In this document: one piece after another, positions 41,301 to 53,700 of the stretch
Layout of the letters: each line of letters begins with the position of its first letter
Numbering within the stretch: position 1 is the first letter of the stretch
Assembly: GCF_010183535.1 (NCBI RefSeq)
Contig: NC_071329.1
Coordinates: 2,356,001 to 2,420,000 of the forward strand
Length of the DNA: 64,000 nt
Direction: 5' to 3'
Origin: Caenorhabditis remanei
Taxonomy: Eukaryota > Nematoda > Chromadorea > Rhabditida > Rhabditidae
Translations under genes and position numbers: made by a program
The notes under the pieces: generated by a model
What the model was told of the DNA's origin: nothing
Database searches by the model: none
The model's input: the letters and a program-made list of their open reading frames with translations, nothing else

Positions 41301-44300
41301 TCTGGATGTCTAAAAATTTGAATTCATGAAAATCTTTCCGTATGTTTGCCTGTTAATCCGGATGTCCAAATTGTAAGTATTTCTGAAAATCACGTCGGAT
41401 TGCGTCCGGATGTCCAGAAATCCGGATTTCGATCATTTTTCCACATATTCCAGATGTCTAGATGTTCGTATTCTTGTATGTAAGCATTTCTGTTCGTCCG
41501 GATGTCCGTTCTAATGTCTGTCTGTACATCGGTGTTTCCGGATGTCCAATTTTCAACCATTTTCAGCTCAAAATATTCTGCTTTTCCCCGAATTTTTCAG
41601 ATTTACAGTCCTTCCCTCCATCTATCCAGATATCCGGATGTCCCACCGCCCATCCGGATGTCAAAATGTCTATCTGTCTGTAAGTATGTCCAGATGTCCC
41701 AATTTTATCCTTTTTTGCACATCTGTTCGTCCGGATGCCCGTATTTCTCTCTGTTTATAAATATGTATGTCCGGATGTCCAGATTTCCGTTTCCAGTAAT
41801 TTCCAGTCATTTTAGCTCAAATTTCACCAATTTCTTGGCGATTTTCGATGTCTGTCTGTCTAAATAGCCAGATGTCCGTCTGTCTGTACATCTGTGTTCC
41901 CGGATGTCCAATTTTCAACCATTTTCAGCTCAAATACTCTGCATTTCCCCAAATTTTCCAGATTTTCTGTCCTTCCCGTCACCTATCCAGGTATCCGGAT
42001 GTCAAAATGTCTATCTGTCTGTAAGTGTGTCCAGATGCCCCACTTTTATCATTTTCAGCACTTCTGTTTGTCCGGATGTCCGGATGTCCGTTTCCAGTCA
42101 TTTTCAGCCATTTTCAGCTCCAGATATCTCATTTTTAGCCATTTTAGCTCAAATTTCATCGATTTTTCTCATTTTTCCCTCATTTTTAGCCATTTTTCAC
42201 CGATTTTTCTCATTTTTCCCTCATTTTTAGCCATTTTTCACCGATGTTTCTCATTTTCCCTCATTTTAAGCCATTTTTCACCGATTTTTCCTCATTTTCC
42301 ATCATTTTAAGCCATTTTTCACCGATTTTTCCTCATTTTCCCTCATTTTAAGCCATTTTTCACCGATTTTTCCTCATTTTCCATCATTTTAAGCCATTTT
42401 TCACCGATTTTTCCTCATTTTCCCTCATTTTTAGCCATTTGTCTTCTATTTTCTCATTTTCCCTCAATTTTCTCCATCAAAACGTACGTAATCTTCTGTT
42501 CCTGTCTTCCAACACGTCTCGTCTCTCTCGTTTTCCATCGTTTCACCAGAAGACACGCATCCGCCTCCGTCACTTTTCCGGCGGCTCTCCAATCGTTGAT
42601 TTTCTGTTTTACGGCTTCCAGCGGGGCGCTTTCGCCGAGTGTCGCGTTTAATTTGTTGCGGAGACGCTGAAAATTGGGAAATTTTGGTTTTTTGGGCTGA
42701 AAATAGGTTTTTTTTAGTCAAAAACGACCCAAAAATGACAATTTTCATCGGAATTTGATGAAAATCTTGAGTTTTTTAAGGAAAAAATAAAGATTTTAAG
42801 CCAAAAATCGGGTTTTCAGCATAAAAATTGAGTTCCATACCAAAAAATCAGCATTTTCATCAATTTTGGGGCTGAAAAAAAAATTTTCAGTCAAAAACGA
42901 CCCAAAAATGACAATTTCAACCAAATTTTGATGAAAATCGTGGGTTTTTGATGAAAAAATGATATTTTTGAGCAAAAATCGTGAATTTTCGAGCTTTTCT
43001 AGGATTTTCAGCATAAAAATTGACACTAAATTGAGGTTATGAGGACGATTTTGGGCTAAAAAACAGGTTTTTAATGCAAAAATGACCTAAAAATGACAAT
43101 TTTGATCGAAATTTGATAAAAGATCGTGGGTTTTTTGATGGAAAAATGATGATTTTAAGCCAAAAATCGTGTTTTCAGCATAAAAATTGACAAAAATTGA
43201 GATTATAAAGACAATTTTGGACTGAAAAACAGGTTTTTTCAGTTAAAAATGACAATTTTAGTCGGAATTTGATGAAAATCGTGAGGTTTTGATGAAAAAA
43301 TAATGATTTTGTGGCAAAAATCGTGTTTTCAGCACGTAAACTTGATTTCCAACCTGAAAATCCTCATTTTCATCAATTTTCCACCCTAAAATTGAATTTT
43401 TCTCACCTTAAGCCGCAAATTCCTGTTATACACTCGATAGAGTGTGTTGGCCTCTTCAGCGGTGATTTTCCCATCCTCAACGTCTTTTTTGATGATAACT
43501 TCGCCCTGAAAATTGGATTTTTTTATGAAAAAATTATGAAAATCTGTCAATTTTGACGGTTTTTGGGACAAAAACAGTAAACATCGGTCAATTTTGACAG
43601 TTTTTAAGTCAAAAAACAGTAAAAATCGGTCAATTTTGACGGTTTTTGGGACAAAAACGGTGAAAATCGGTCAATTTTTATGGTTTTTGGCTCAAAAACG
43701 ATGAAAAATGGTCAATTTTGACGGTTTTTTGGACAAAAACGGTTAAAATCGGTCATTTTTGACGGTTTTTGGCTCGAAAACGGTTAAAATCGGTCAATTT
43801 TGACGTTTTTTAACCCAAAATCAGCCAATTTCTGCCTAATTTACTAACTTCCTTAAAATTCGTCGTTGTTTCCGACAATTTTCCCAATAAAGCACTGAAT
43901 TTCTTCTCGATCGCCTCGAAACTGTGCTTCTTGTCCTTATGTTTTGGCTCGAATTTCGCTTTTTTCGCTTCTGGAGCCTCGTTATCATCTTTTTCGTCTT
44001 TTTCGCCTTTTTCAGCCTGAAAATTGTGAAAATTTGGAGGTTTTTGGTGGAAAAAAGCTGAAAATTGAAGATTTTGACCAAAAATTATGATTTTTGGCTC
44101 AAAAAATCGATTTTTCGCGGTATTTCCAGCTAACAAACCTTCTCCTTCCTCTCAATCGCCGCCGCAATTTTCAATTTGCGTTTTTGTGTCTTTGACATTG
44201 GTTTTTCCTCTCCTTCCCCCACGATTTCCATCGATTTTTCCATTTTTTCCTCGATTTCCTTCACCGGCGCCGATCTTTCCGGCTTTTTCATCTTTTTCAA

Positions 44301-44366
44301 CGCCTCTTTACGTGGTTTCGGATCTTCCATCTCGAAACATGGCTCCATTCCAATGTCCTCTGCCAT
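38375..44366 (-). CDS. ZCCHC9: ZCCHC9-like CCHC zinc-knuckle protein (386 aa)
   Basis: Seven exons on the minus strand: 44366-44139, 44016-43849, 43505-43407, 42666-42488, 40665-40520, 39962-39774 and 38526-38375. They sum to 1,161 bases in frame. The first half is highly charged (KPRKEALKKMKKPE, EAKKAKFEPKHKDKK), then GKITAEEANTLYRVYNRNLR. Four CX2CX4HX4C knuckles follow: CFHCREPGHRLADC, CFKCGSMEHSIHEC, CFVCKQVGHISRDC and CNVCGAVGHLKRDC. The third and fourth with intervening NGVYPDGGACN match ZCCHC9, a nuclear/nucleolar RNA-binding protein. The C-terminal tail is acidic then lysine-rich. ATG lies six bases after an ATTTCAG acceptor. Introns 4 to 6 are long and filled with minisatellites and foldbacks. 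Confidence 0.9.
39990..40390. repeat. Minisatellite in ZCCHC9 intron
   Basis: Diverged units of TGACTGAAAATCGTCATTTTT and TGAAAATGAAGATTTTGG alternate. It lies between exons 5 and 6. The unit is close to the generic worm intron motif, so some similarity may be compositional. Confidence 0.6.
40698..41001. mobile_element. CTTGCAA foldback, GGCCCG-array subtype, copy 9
   Basis: The ends are CTTGCAAAATATCGGCCCGG and GGCCCGTTGCAAG. The GC-rich arms are short arrays of GGCCC/GGGCC around a 190-base AT-rich centre. The terminal CTTGCAA and adjoining TA link it to the other GC-rich copies. It lies in ZCCHC9 intron 4. Confidence 0.8.
41143..41250. repeat. AATGCGCTCTA inverted repeat, copy 1
   Basis: GGCATAGCTTCCGCCTACGC followed by GACTAAATGCGCTCTATTGA, a short hairpin centre and GCGCATTTGCCACA. 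It is the complement of the pair at 57520 and 57999 in the transportin gene. Confidence 0.75.
41340..42110. repeat. Dispersed GTCCGGATGTCC short repeats
   Basis: More than fifteen occurrences of CCGGATGTC or CAGATGTCC are mixed with CTGTCTGTAAGT and ATTTTCAGCTCAAA. At least two larger units (about 41465-41760 and 41855-42100) repeat in order. All lie in ZCCHC9 intron 4. Similar sequence occurs at 57640-57970. Confidence 0.8.
42140..42445. repeat. Minisatellite, about 40-bp unit
   Basis: Seven or so tandem units of AGCCATTTTTCACCGATTTT plus TCCTCATTTTCCATCATTTT. It is in ZCCHC9 intron 4, directly downstream of exon 4. Confidence 0.9.
42700..43330. repeat. Diverged tandem units in ZCCHC9 intron 3
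   Basis: About four units of 180-200 bases share AAAAATGACAATTTTNATCG-like, GATGAAAATCGTG and TCAGCATAAAAATTGA segments. There is no coding content. Confidence 0.65.
43545..43815. repeat. Minisatellite, about 40-bp unit, ZCCHC9 intron 2
   Basis: Six to seven tandem units contain AAATCGGTCAATTTTGACGG and TTTTTGGGACAAAAACGGT with small length changes. Confidence 0.9.
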
Positions 44367-44741
44367 TTTTACCTGAAATCGCTAAAAACTTGAAATTTTA
44401 AAGGTTTTTTGAGGTTTTAGAGTTAAAAACCGAGATTTATTTGATTTTTTAGATAAAAATCAATAAAAAATCGACGAAAAATCATAAAAATCGAGTAAAA
44501 ACTCCCAATAATAGGTGAAAATAAAATAACTTTTTCGATTTTTCGAAAGGGATACGGTATGCAATCGTCTGCATGTACACCGTGGTGTACATGCAGACAA
44601 TGCATCAGATTTGACGACAACAAATTTCTCAACTTATTTTTTCACTTTTTTCGAATTATTTCGCCCGTTTTCGATCGTTTTTCGAGATTTTTTCGCGATT
44701 TCGAATCTTAAAATATTGATTTTGATAGGGTTACACACTGA
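44367..44741. promoter_or_regulatory. Divergent promoter region with 14-bp perfect inverted repeat
   Basis: 375 bases separate the start codons of ZCCHC9 (minus) and LYRM4 (plus), so both promoters should lie here. At 44567-44598 GTCTGCATGTACAC and its exact complement flank CGTG. The rest is AT-rich with TTTTTCGA-type motifs. A dimeric factor site or a small hairpin is possible; no known factor is assigned. Confidence 0.6.
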
Positions 44742-45806
44742 ATGAGCTCTGCAATCACTAAAAGCGCCTGGGTGAACCTCTACAAACAACTCCAGAAAGA
44801 GGCTGATAAGGTTAGTGGTTTGGGGCTAAAATGGTCGGAAAAGGTGAAAATAAATGGGAAGTTCGTGATTTTCATTGCAGGAAACCTGGAAAAATTGAAA
44901 AATTGAGAAAATTTCGTCATTTTTTGATAAAAACGGTTTTTCAGATTTTTTTTCCGATTTTTTCTGGAAAATGACTAGTTTTTGTTAGTTTTTCCTTGTT
45001 TTTATTAATAAATTTATCATAAAAACGTGAAAAACGGTTGAAAAATGGGATTTTTGACAAAAATTTCATCATTGTTCGGTTTTCGGACCAAAAATTGGTT
45101 TATGGCCAATTTTTTCGAATTTTTTCTACAAAAATTACAATTTTTATCAAATTGGGAGCATAGGTGCACTAATAACTGATTGAAATGCTGAAAAATCCAG
45201 TTTTTCTTGCGAAAAATGAAACTTTTTCCTCAAAAGTTGCATTTTTCCACCCAAAAATCTTAAAAAACCAGCAAAAAACCCATTTTCCCGCTCAAAAACT
45301 GTCCAAAAATCACATTTTCCATCTTAAAAACCGTAAAAATCGTAAAATTAGGTTGAAAAATCAGTTTTTTGACCAAAATTTCATCAAACTTTGGTTTTTC
45401 GGACCAAAAATTGGTTTTTCTTGGGAAATGACCGATTTTTGGTCGTTTTTTCAACAAAAAACCCGCTGAAAAGGTCAAAAACCAGTTTTTCAGCTCACTT
45501 TTTGACTGAAACCCATTTTCCAGCTCCAAAATCACATTTTCCTTCTCAAAATCCTTCAAAATCCTTCAAAATCCTCTATAATTTCAGATCCCACAATACA
45601 ACTACCGCGCCTTCTATCAACGCCGTATCCGTGATCATTTCGTTGCGAATCGCTCAGTGAGCGACGTCGTTCAGCAGAAAAAACTCTACGAGGAGGGAGT
45701 TCAGAGCTTGGAATCGTTGAAGAGACAAGTCGTCTTCACTCGTCTCTATCCGCATAACAAGACCGTTGTCGAGCAGAAACTCGGTACGGAAATTAGTGGA
45801 AATTGA
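44742..45806 (+). CDS. LYRM4: LYRM4/ISD11 homologue, mitochondrial LYR protein (about 96 aa)
   Basis: Exon 1 is 44742-44810 (MSSAITKSAWVNLYKQLQKE) and exon 2 starts at 45588 after ATTTCAG. The LYR motif appears as LYK. QYNYRAFYQRRIRDHF and LKRQVVFTRLYPHNK match ISD11, which stabilises the cysteine desulfurase NFS1 and binds acyl carrier protein in iron-sulfur cluster assembly in the mitochondrial matrix. Reading straight on gives a stop at 45804-45806 (96 aa). Alternatively CTCG/GTACGG is a donor that could join GGCTACTAA at 47697, giving 91 aa. The first is simpler because 47697 also serves as the likely trans-splice acceptor of mnat-1. No clear trans-splice acceptor precedes the ATG. Confidence 0.85.
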
Positions 45807-45828
45807 TGGAAATTGATGAAAAACATAG

Positions 45829-46206
45829 TTGTCAAGGCCCGGCCCGGGCCGGGCCGGGCCGGGCCTTGTCGGCGAAATCAGGGCCCGGCCCGAAGGCCCG
45901 GGCAAATTGGCGCGAAAGTCAAATTTTCAAATTTTTTCAAATTTTTTGAATTTTTTTGAATTTTTTTGCGAAAAAGTCACATTTTCGACTATCAGTCAGA
46001 AATAGAAGAAATTCTGAAAATTAGTCAAAAATGGTGACATTTCCGATGAAGAATTGAAAAAAATTGGAAAAAAAAATTGGAAAAAAAAGGGTCGTTTTTG
46101 AAGCCGGGCCTTCGGGCCGGGCCGGGCCTTGAAAATTTTCTACCGGCCCGGCCCGGCCCGGCCCGGGCCTTCGGGCCTTGCCGGGCCGGCCCGGGCCTTG
46201 ACAACT
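45829..46206. mobile_element. GGCCCG-array foldback, copy 10
   Basis: The ends are TTGTCAAGGCCCGG and CCGGGCCTTGACAA. GC-rich arrays of GGCCC/GGGCC flank a 150-base AT-rich centre. It starts 23 bases after the LYRM4 stop. Confidence 0.85.
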
Positions 46207-47696
46207 ATGATGAAAAATGCGAAAAATTCCGAAAAAATCTCGAAAATCTGAGGTTTCTGGCTCAAAAAAGCTGGAAATTGACATTTTTAGGCGTTTGATG
46301 GGCCAAAAATCACAATTTGATCTACCAGACGAAATTCTGGTGGGAAAATTCATTTTTAGACCCGAAATCCTAGGTTTTGATCCACCATTCGAGATTTACG
46401 CGCGTTTTTTCGATTTTTCAGGTTTTTGGCCAAAAAAAGAGAGAAAATACCCCGAAAAGTGGTATTTTTGAATTGAAATCGATGAAAATTGATAAAAATT
46501 GAGATTTCTGGCTTGAATAATCCGGAAATTAGCATAATTAGGCTTTTAATTAGCCAAAAAGCACGATTGTAAATCAAAAATTATGTAATTTGATCTACCA
46601 TTCGAGATCTAGGCGGGTGTCTTCAAATTTCCAGGTTTTTGGCCAAAAAATGAGAGCGAAAAGGGGTATTTTTGAGTGCAATTTGATAGAAATTGATAAA
46701 AAATGAGATTTCTGGCTGAAAAAAGCCAGAAATTAGCATTTTTAGGCCAAAAATTGCAATTTGGCCTACCAGACGAGATTCTGGCGGGAAATTTCATTTT
46801 TAGACCCAAAATCATAGGTTTTGACCCACCATTCGAGATTTGGGCGGATTATTTCAAATTCTCAGGTTTTTGGCCAAAAAATGAGAGAAAATACCGCGAA
46901 AAGTGGTATTTTTGAGTGTAATTTGATAGAAAAGTGATGAAAAATCCGAAAAATTCCGAAAAAATCTCGAAAAAAATCGGAAATTAGCATTTTTAGGCCT
47001 TTAATCGTTCAAAAAATCACAATTTGATCTACTCGACGAAATTCTGGCGGGAAATTTCAAATTTTTGATTTAGATCCTAAGCATGGCTTTAAACTTGTCA
47101 AAAGTCTCATTTTTGGCGGGAACTTTCATTTTTTAGACCCTAAACCCTAGATTTTGACCTAAAAATGAGAGAAAATACCGCGAAAAGTGACATTTTTGAG
47201 TGGGAAACCCGTTAAAATCGTTTTTCATACGAGATTTCAGCGGGAAATTTCATTTTCCAGGTTTTCTGTCTTTTTGAAACGAAAAATTCGTGTTTTTAAC
47301 AGTTTTCCTGACGGTTTTCGGTTCAAAACGTTCATAAAATCTTTGAAAAGTTTCAGTAAATCTGGGGTGTCTTTGACGCGTTTTTAAAGCAGAAAATCAT
47401 TAAAATAGTGAAAAATTCTATTCGAAAACTGTGGTTTTTAGTCAAAGTTTGGAATCTGGGGTGTATTTGGCGCGTTTTCGGCCAGGAAATTATCGAAATT
47501 TTTAATTTTTGTACTGAAAATATGGAGTTTCTGCTGAATATTCATGGCTGGGGTGCCTTCCGCGCGTTTTCAAGCCTGAAAATGATGAAAATTCCTCATT
47601 TTTGAACAGAAAATATGGAGTTTCAGCAGGAATTTCAAATCTGGGGTGTCTTTGGCGCGTTTTTAAGCAAAAATCTTCATTTTTCTCTGTTTTCAG
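46207..47696. repeat. Tandem-repeat spacer between LYRM4 and mnat-1
   Basis: Three or four diverged units of 200-350 bases between 46240 and 47110 contain GACGAAATTCTGGTGGGAAA-like, GGTTTTGATCCACCATTCGA, TTTTTGGCCAAAAAATGAGA and TACCGCGAAAAGTGGTATTT. From 47360 to 47670 TCTGGGGTGT..TTTGGCGCGTTTT recurs four times. No gene is visible. Confidence 0.75.
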
Positions 47697-47746
47697 GCTA
47701 CTAAACATCTACAAAACCCCTCAAAAAACCCCAAAAATCAATCAAA

Positions 47747-50700
47747 ATGAGCAAAATAAGAGAGTGTAAAAAGTGCAAATCGAACGAGTACACCAACAAA
47801 CAACTGGTGATGATGATCAACGAGTGTGGTCATCCATTGTGCAAGTGAGTTATATCACATTTTCAGGGATTTTTTGCCATTTTTTGACTTTTTTAAAATT
47901 TTCATCCGGAAAAACTGAATTTTCAACAAAAATAGGAAAATGGATGATTTTTGGTCATTTTTGCACAAAAAACTGACGATTTTCAGTCGTTTTGATTCGA
48001 AAATCGCGTTTTTCCGACCCTAAAAATCTCAAAAACTCCTGATTTGCAGCCAATTTCAGCCAGAAAATCCATTTTTCCGTCAGAAAATGATGATTTCTGG
48101 TACTTTGGCTCGATTAGTTGACGATTTTCAGTCGTTTTGACACGAAAATTCTCATTTCCGAGCGAAAAATTTGAAAATTTGAGCTTCTTGTTTTCTCAAA
48201 ATTCATTATTTTTGGGTAATTTTCATCCGGAAAAACTGATTTTTCAGCAAAAATTCCAATTTGTATCGATTTTACCCTGAAAAGAGTCGAAAAATTGATG
48301 ATTTTTGGTCATTTTTGCTTGATAATCTCTGTTTTCCGTGAAAAAATGGCGATTTTCAGTACTTTTTGCTTGAAAAAGTGTTTTTCAGCCTGAAAATTGA
48401 TATTTTCCCTCGAAAAACTGATGATTTTGACCAGATTTTCGCTAATTTTGACTGGAAATAGCCGATTTTCAGTCGGTTTGACTCGAAAAATTCACATTTT
48501 TGAGCAAAAAATTTCAAAATTTTAACAATTGTTCAGTATTTCTGACTGTAAATTGCCAATTTTCAGTTGTTTTGACTCGAAAAATACCAATTTTAAAGCT
48601 AAAATCTCGAAAATTTTTCATTTTTTCAGTAATTTTGATCCGAAAAATTCGAAATTTTTACATTTTTTCAGTAATTTTGACTGGAAATAGCCGATTTTCA
48701 AACAAATTTTACTTGAAAAATGCTCATTTTTGAGCTTAAATCTCGAATTTTCCGTCGAAAAATGACACTTTTCAGTCGTTCTGACTCAAAAATCGCGTTT
48801 TTCGACCCTAAACATCTCAAAAACTCATGATTTTCAGCTTTTTCAGTAAAAAAAATCTGATTTTCCGTCAAAGACTGATGATTTTGATCAGAATTTCAGT
48901 AATTTTGAAGTCAACAATTTGACTACAAATTGCTGATTTTCGACTGTAATTTTCAGTTGTTTTGACCCGAAAATTCTCATTTTTGAACAAAAATTCGAAT
49001 TTTTCACTTTTTTCCAGTAATTTTGACTGTAAATAGCCGATTTTTATTAAAATTTTACTCGAAAAATGCTCAATTTTGAAGCTAAAATCTCGAAAACTTC
49101 TCATTTTTTCAGTAATTTTGACTATAAATTGCCGATTTCCAGCTGTTTTGAGTCGAAAAATGCTAATTTTCTAGCAAAAAATTTGAAATTTTCACATTTT
49201 TTCAGTATTTTTGACTGTAAATTGACGATTTCCAGCTGTTTTGAGTCGAAAAATTCGAAATTTTTAAAAATTTCCATCCATTTTCATTCCAGAAACTGTG
49301 TGGACAACATCTTCGCCCTAAACTCTGGCAACTGTCACGTATGCGCTCGCGTCCTTCGTAAAATGGATTCCGCGAGCAGATTTACGACGATCCGCTCATT
49401 GACAAAGAGACATTTCTCCGTCGAAAACTGCGAAAAGTCTATAATTTGAAGCAGGACGATTTCGAGACGTTGAAAGAGTTTGGAGACTATCAGGAGAGAT
49501 TTGAAACACTCGTTTATAATCTCGTTTTGAGACAAATGTCAATGAGACAAATGCTGAAATTCAGGCGTTTGAGGAGAAGAATAAGGAGAAGATTGATAGA
49601 AATAAGAGGAGGTTCGGATGATTTTAGATGGAAAATGAGGGAAAAAATGCAATTTTTCGACCGAAATTTCTTTTAGGCTTCAGAATGTGATTTTACGGCT
49701 TTCCAGACCAAAAATCCTCGTTTTTGACTTAAAACTGATCATTTTAAGCTCGAAAAGTCATTTCTTCATAAGAAATTCGTTTGGAACGAATAATATTCCC
49801 ATAGTTTCAGACTTGACGATGACCAGAAATGGATTGAAGATCAGTTGCGTGACGAGAGACAAATGAAGGCGAGAATGACGGAACATATGGAGACTGATGC
49901 GGTAAGGAGACGAGGATTTCAGATAGAATGTTGGAGAAAACGCGTGTGAGGCGCCCCCGTTTAGCTGGGAAACTTCAAAATTGAGAGTTTTGGCATTTTT
50001 CATCTGAAAACGCGCCAAACACACCCCAGATTCCGAATTTCGAATGAAAACTTCAATTTTCGAACTGAAAATTTTGCTTGTCTATAATTTTCTGCAAAAA
50101 CGAAACGCGCCGAATACACCCCAGTTTTGTAATTTCAACAAAAACTCAATATTTTCGGTTAAAAAATTAGGAATTTCCATCATTTTAAGGCTTGAAAACG
50201 CGCCAAAGACATCCCAGATCCACCAAAAACTCACCAACAAACGCGCCGAAGACGCGCCAGTTTGGAAATTTCTGCCTAAACTCCTATTTTTGAACTGAAA
50301 CTTTTTCTTTTCCATCATTTTCTGCCTTCAAAACGCGTCGAAGACACCCCAGATTCACCAAAAACTCACCAACAAACGCGCCAAAGAGTTTTGAAATTTC
50401 TGTTGAAACTCCATATTTTCGGTTGAACAATAAGAAATTTCCATAATTTTCTTGCTTGAAAACGCGCTGAAGGCACCCCAGATTTAAAATTTTGACTGAA
50501 AATCACTATTTTGAACGGAAATGTTTGCTTTTTTATCACTTCTTATGTTCAAAACGCGCCGAAGGCACCCCAGATTCCGAATTTCGACTGAAAACTCCAA
50601 TTTTCAGCGCGACAAAGAGAACGCGACCGCCGTTACGGACACCCGAAAGATAATGGACGAATTGCGTGATTCGAACGTCGCCGCGGAAGTGATTCTGGAT

Positions 50701-53700
50701 AGAGAGCGGAAGAAACAGATTGAGAAGGAATTGGAAGAGAAAGAAGAGCAAGAGAAGCGGAAAAGACGGAATAAAGAGATGTTGCAGACGAGGAAACGAG
50801 CCGCCGAGAATATGTCATTCAATACGGTCATTCGGATCGCTGGAAGGGCTTATTTGCATCAGGTTTGTGCCAGAAAACGCGATTTTCAGATGGGAAAAGC
50901 TGAAAATTTTTATTGTTTTCACCTGAAAATCTGCAATTTTTAGTCATTTTCTGTTGCAAATCTGCAATTTTTCATCGTTTTCATCTAAAAATCTTGAATT
51001 TTTCATTGTTTTTATCTGAAAATCTGGAATTTTTCATTGTTTTTATCTGAAAATCTGGAATTTCTCATCATTTTCAGCTGAAAATCTGAAATTTGTCTTC
51101 ATTTTCACCTGAAACTCTGCAATTTTTTATCATTTTCACCTGAAAATCTGCAATTTTTCACTATTTTCAGCTAAAAATCTGTAATTTTTCATCATTTTTA
51201 GCTGAAAATCTGCAATTTTTTATCATTTTCGGCTGAAAATCTGTAATTTTTCATTGTTTTCACCCGAAAATCTGGAATTTTTCATATTTTTCAGCTGAAA
51301 ATCTGCAATTTTTAATCATTTTCAGCTAAAAATCTGCCTTTTTTCATCATTTTCGCCTGAAAATCTGCATTTTTTTCATTGTTTTCAGCTGAATATCCGT
51401 GATTTTCGGAGCTTTTTGTAACCGAAACATTGTAGCATTCTGAACATCTCATTTTCGCCATCAAAATCATAGTTCTGATCCGAAAATACCAATTTCAGTG
51501 CTCAAAATCGATTATTGGATTGAAAAAAACCCTCAAAATCTGCATTTCCTTTCCAGAAATTTATATTTTGAAGCTCAAAAGCTAGTTTTTCTCGGGAAAA
51601 TCCTCATTTTCAGCTGAAAACTTCAGAGTTTTACGACGATTTTAGACTGAAATCAGTTAAAACCTAGTTTTAAACTAGGTTTTAAGTGATTTAAACTAGG
51701 CTAGTTTATACCGGTTTTTATGGAATTCCGAGCATATTTTTTCGGAAAAATCCATCGAAAAATTGAATTTCAACGTGAAATTTCACTAAAAATGTCACAA
51801 TTCCACTGTTTTACGTAGTCTTTATCTAAACCGTCTCTATACCGAGATGTTCGTACAAAACGGAGAATTACAGTGTCTGGAAGTGAGCATTTTCAGACAT
51901 TTGGACCTTAAAACTCGTCTAAAACTAGGAAAATTTGTAAAATTTAAGGTTTTCCAGCTCAAAAATAATCGAAATCTAACCGAAAAACTGAAATTTCTTT
52001 GAAATTTCTCATTTTCAGCCCCTGGAACTCGTCATCAACGGACCACCAATGCCGAATGCATCTCAAATCGAATCGATGGGTTATCTCGCTCACATTCGCA
52101 ATGCCACACCGGTAAGTTTGCAGAAAATTGGCGTTTTCAGCATTAAAATCATTATTCTGATCCGAAAATGGCATTTTCAGTCCTGAAAATCGATTTTGGG
52201 GATGAAAAAGCTAGCTTTTCTCAAGGAAAATTCTATTTTTCAGCTCGAAATCCCAATTTTTCATTGGAAAATCGTATTTCCAACTTAAACTTCTACCTTT
52301 TTCGGTATTAAAACGCAATAAGTCCCTTATTTGTTAGAAAAAATTGCTTTTTTTGACTGAAAATTCACATTTTCCAGTCCAAAATCCTCGTTTCTAGATT
52401 AAAAATCTTATTTTTATTTGAAAATTTGAAAATTACAGCTTGAAAATCACATTTTCAGCTCGAAAACCTTGTTTTTTTCACTCGAAAATCTTCATTTCCA
52501 GCTGAGAAATGTCGATTTTCTCACTAAAAATCTTTATTTTCAGCTCAAAAATGACTTTTTTTGCTAAAAATCTCTATTTTTCCATCAAAAATCGTAATTT
52601 CCAACCGAAAAATTCAAAAAAAATCGGCATTTCTGACTGAAAATTCACATTTTCCAGCCTAAAAACATCGTTTCTAGCTTAAAAATCCAACTTTTATTCG
52701 GAAATTAATTAATATCAGTGCTGAAAAATGGAATTTTTCGGCTAAAAAAGCTTTTCTTTCACTGAAAATTTTATATTTTCAGCTCGAATCTGTATTTTTG
52801 CCTCAAAATGTTAATTTTTCTCCTCCAAAAGACGCATTTTCCTGCTGAATACCCTTTTTTTAACCCAAAAATCAATATTTTTTAGCTCAAAAATGCTCAT
52901 TTTCTCAATAAAAATCGTAATTTTCAACCGAAAATTAAGAAAAAAAGGCAATTTTTGCTATAAAAGTCCAGTTTTTTCTTTAAAAATCGCAGTTTCAGTT
53001 CAAAAATTCCTATTTTCCCCCTGAAAATCGCAATTTTGTCATTAAAATACCCATTTTCTGACTAAAAATCTTCATTTTTGACTCAAAAATTTCCATTTTT
53101 CGCTAAAAATGTTCATTCTACCAATGAAAAGCCCATTTTTAACCCCAAAATCTTCATTTTCAGGTTAAAATTGCTCATTTTTTCGCTAAAATCTCTATTT
53201 TTCCCGTTAAAAATTGCATTTTCAGCTTGAAAATGCCCATTTTTTCGCTAAAAATCTCAATTTTTCCATCAAAAATCGTAATTTGCATCCGAAAAATTAA
53301 ATTTTTCGGCATCAAAACCAAATTTTTATGCCAAAAATCTTGATTTTCAACTTAAAAAACCCCCAATTTTCACCTCGAAATACCCAATTTTCCAATTAAA
53401 AATCCCATTTTTAAGTCCAGAAACTTCATTTTCAGATTGAAAATGCCCATTTTCTCTTTAAAAACCAAACTTTTTAGCTCAAAAACCCACTTTTTTTCAT
53501 GAAAATGCCCATTTTTAACCCCAACAACTTCATTTTCAGCTCAAAAATGCCCTTTTTTGAAAAAAAAATCTATATTTTTCCATCTGAAAATCTATATTTT
53601 TCCATCAAAAATCGTAATTTCCATCCGAAAAATTAAATTTTTATCCCAAAAATCTTGATTTTCAACTTAAAAAACCCCCAATTTTTCCATAAAAATCGCA

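Noticed and set aside
50880..51400. Regular 33-bp repeats, considered as CRISPR-like
   Set aside because: Units are contiguous and diverged with no unique spacers, inside a eukaryotic intron.
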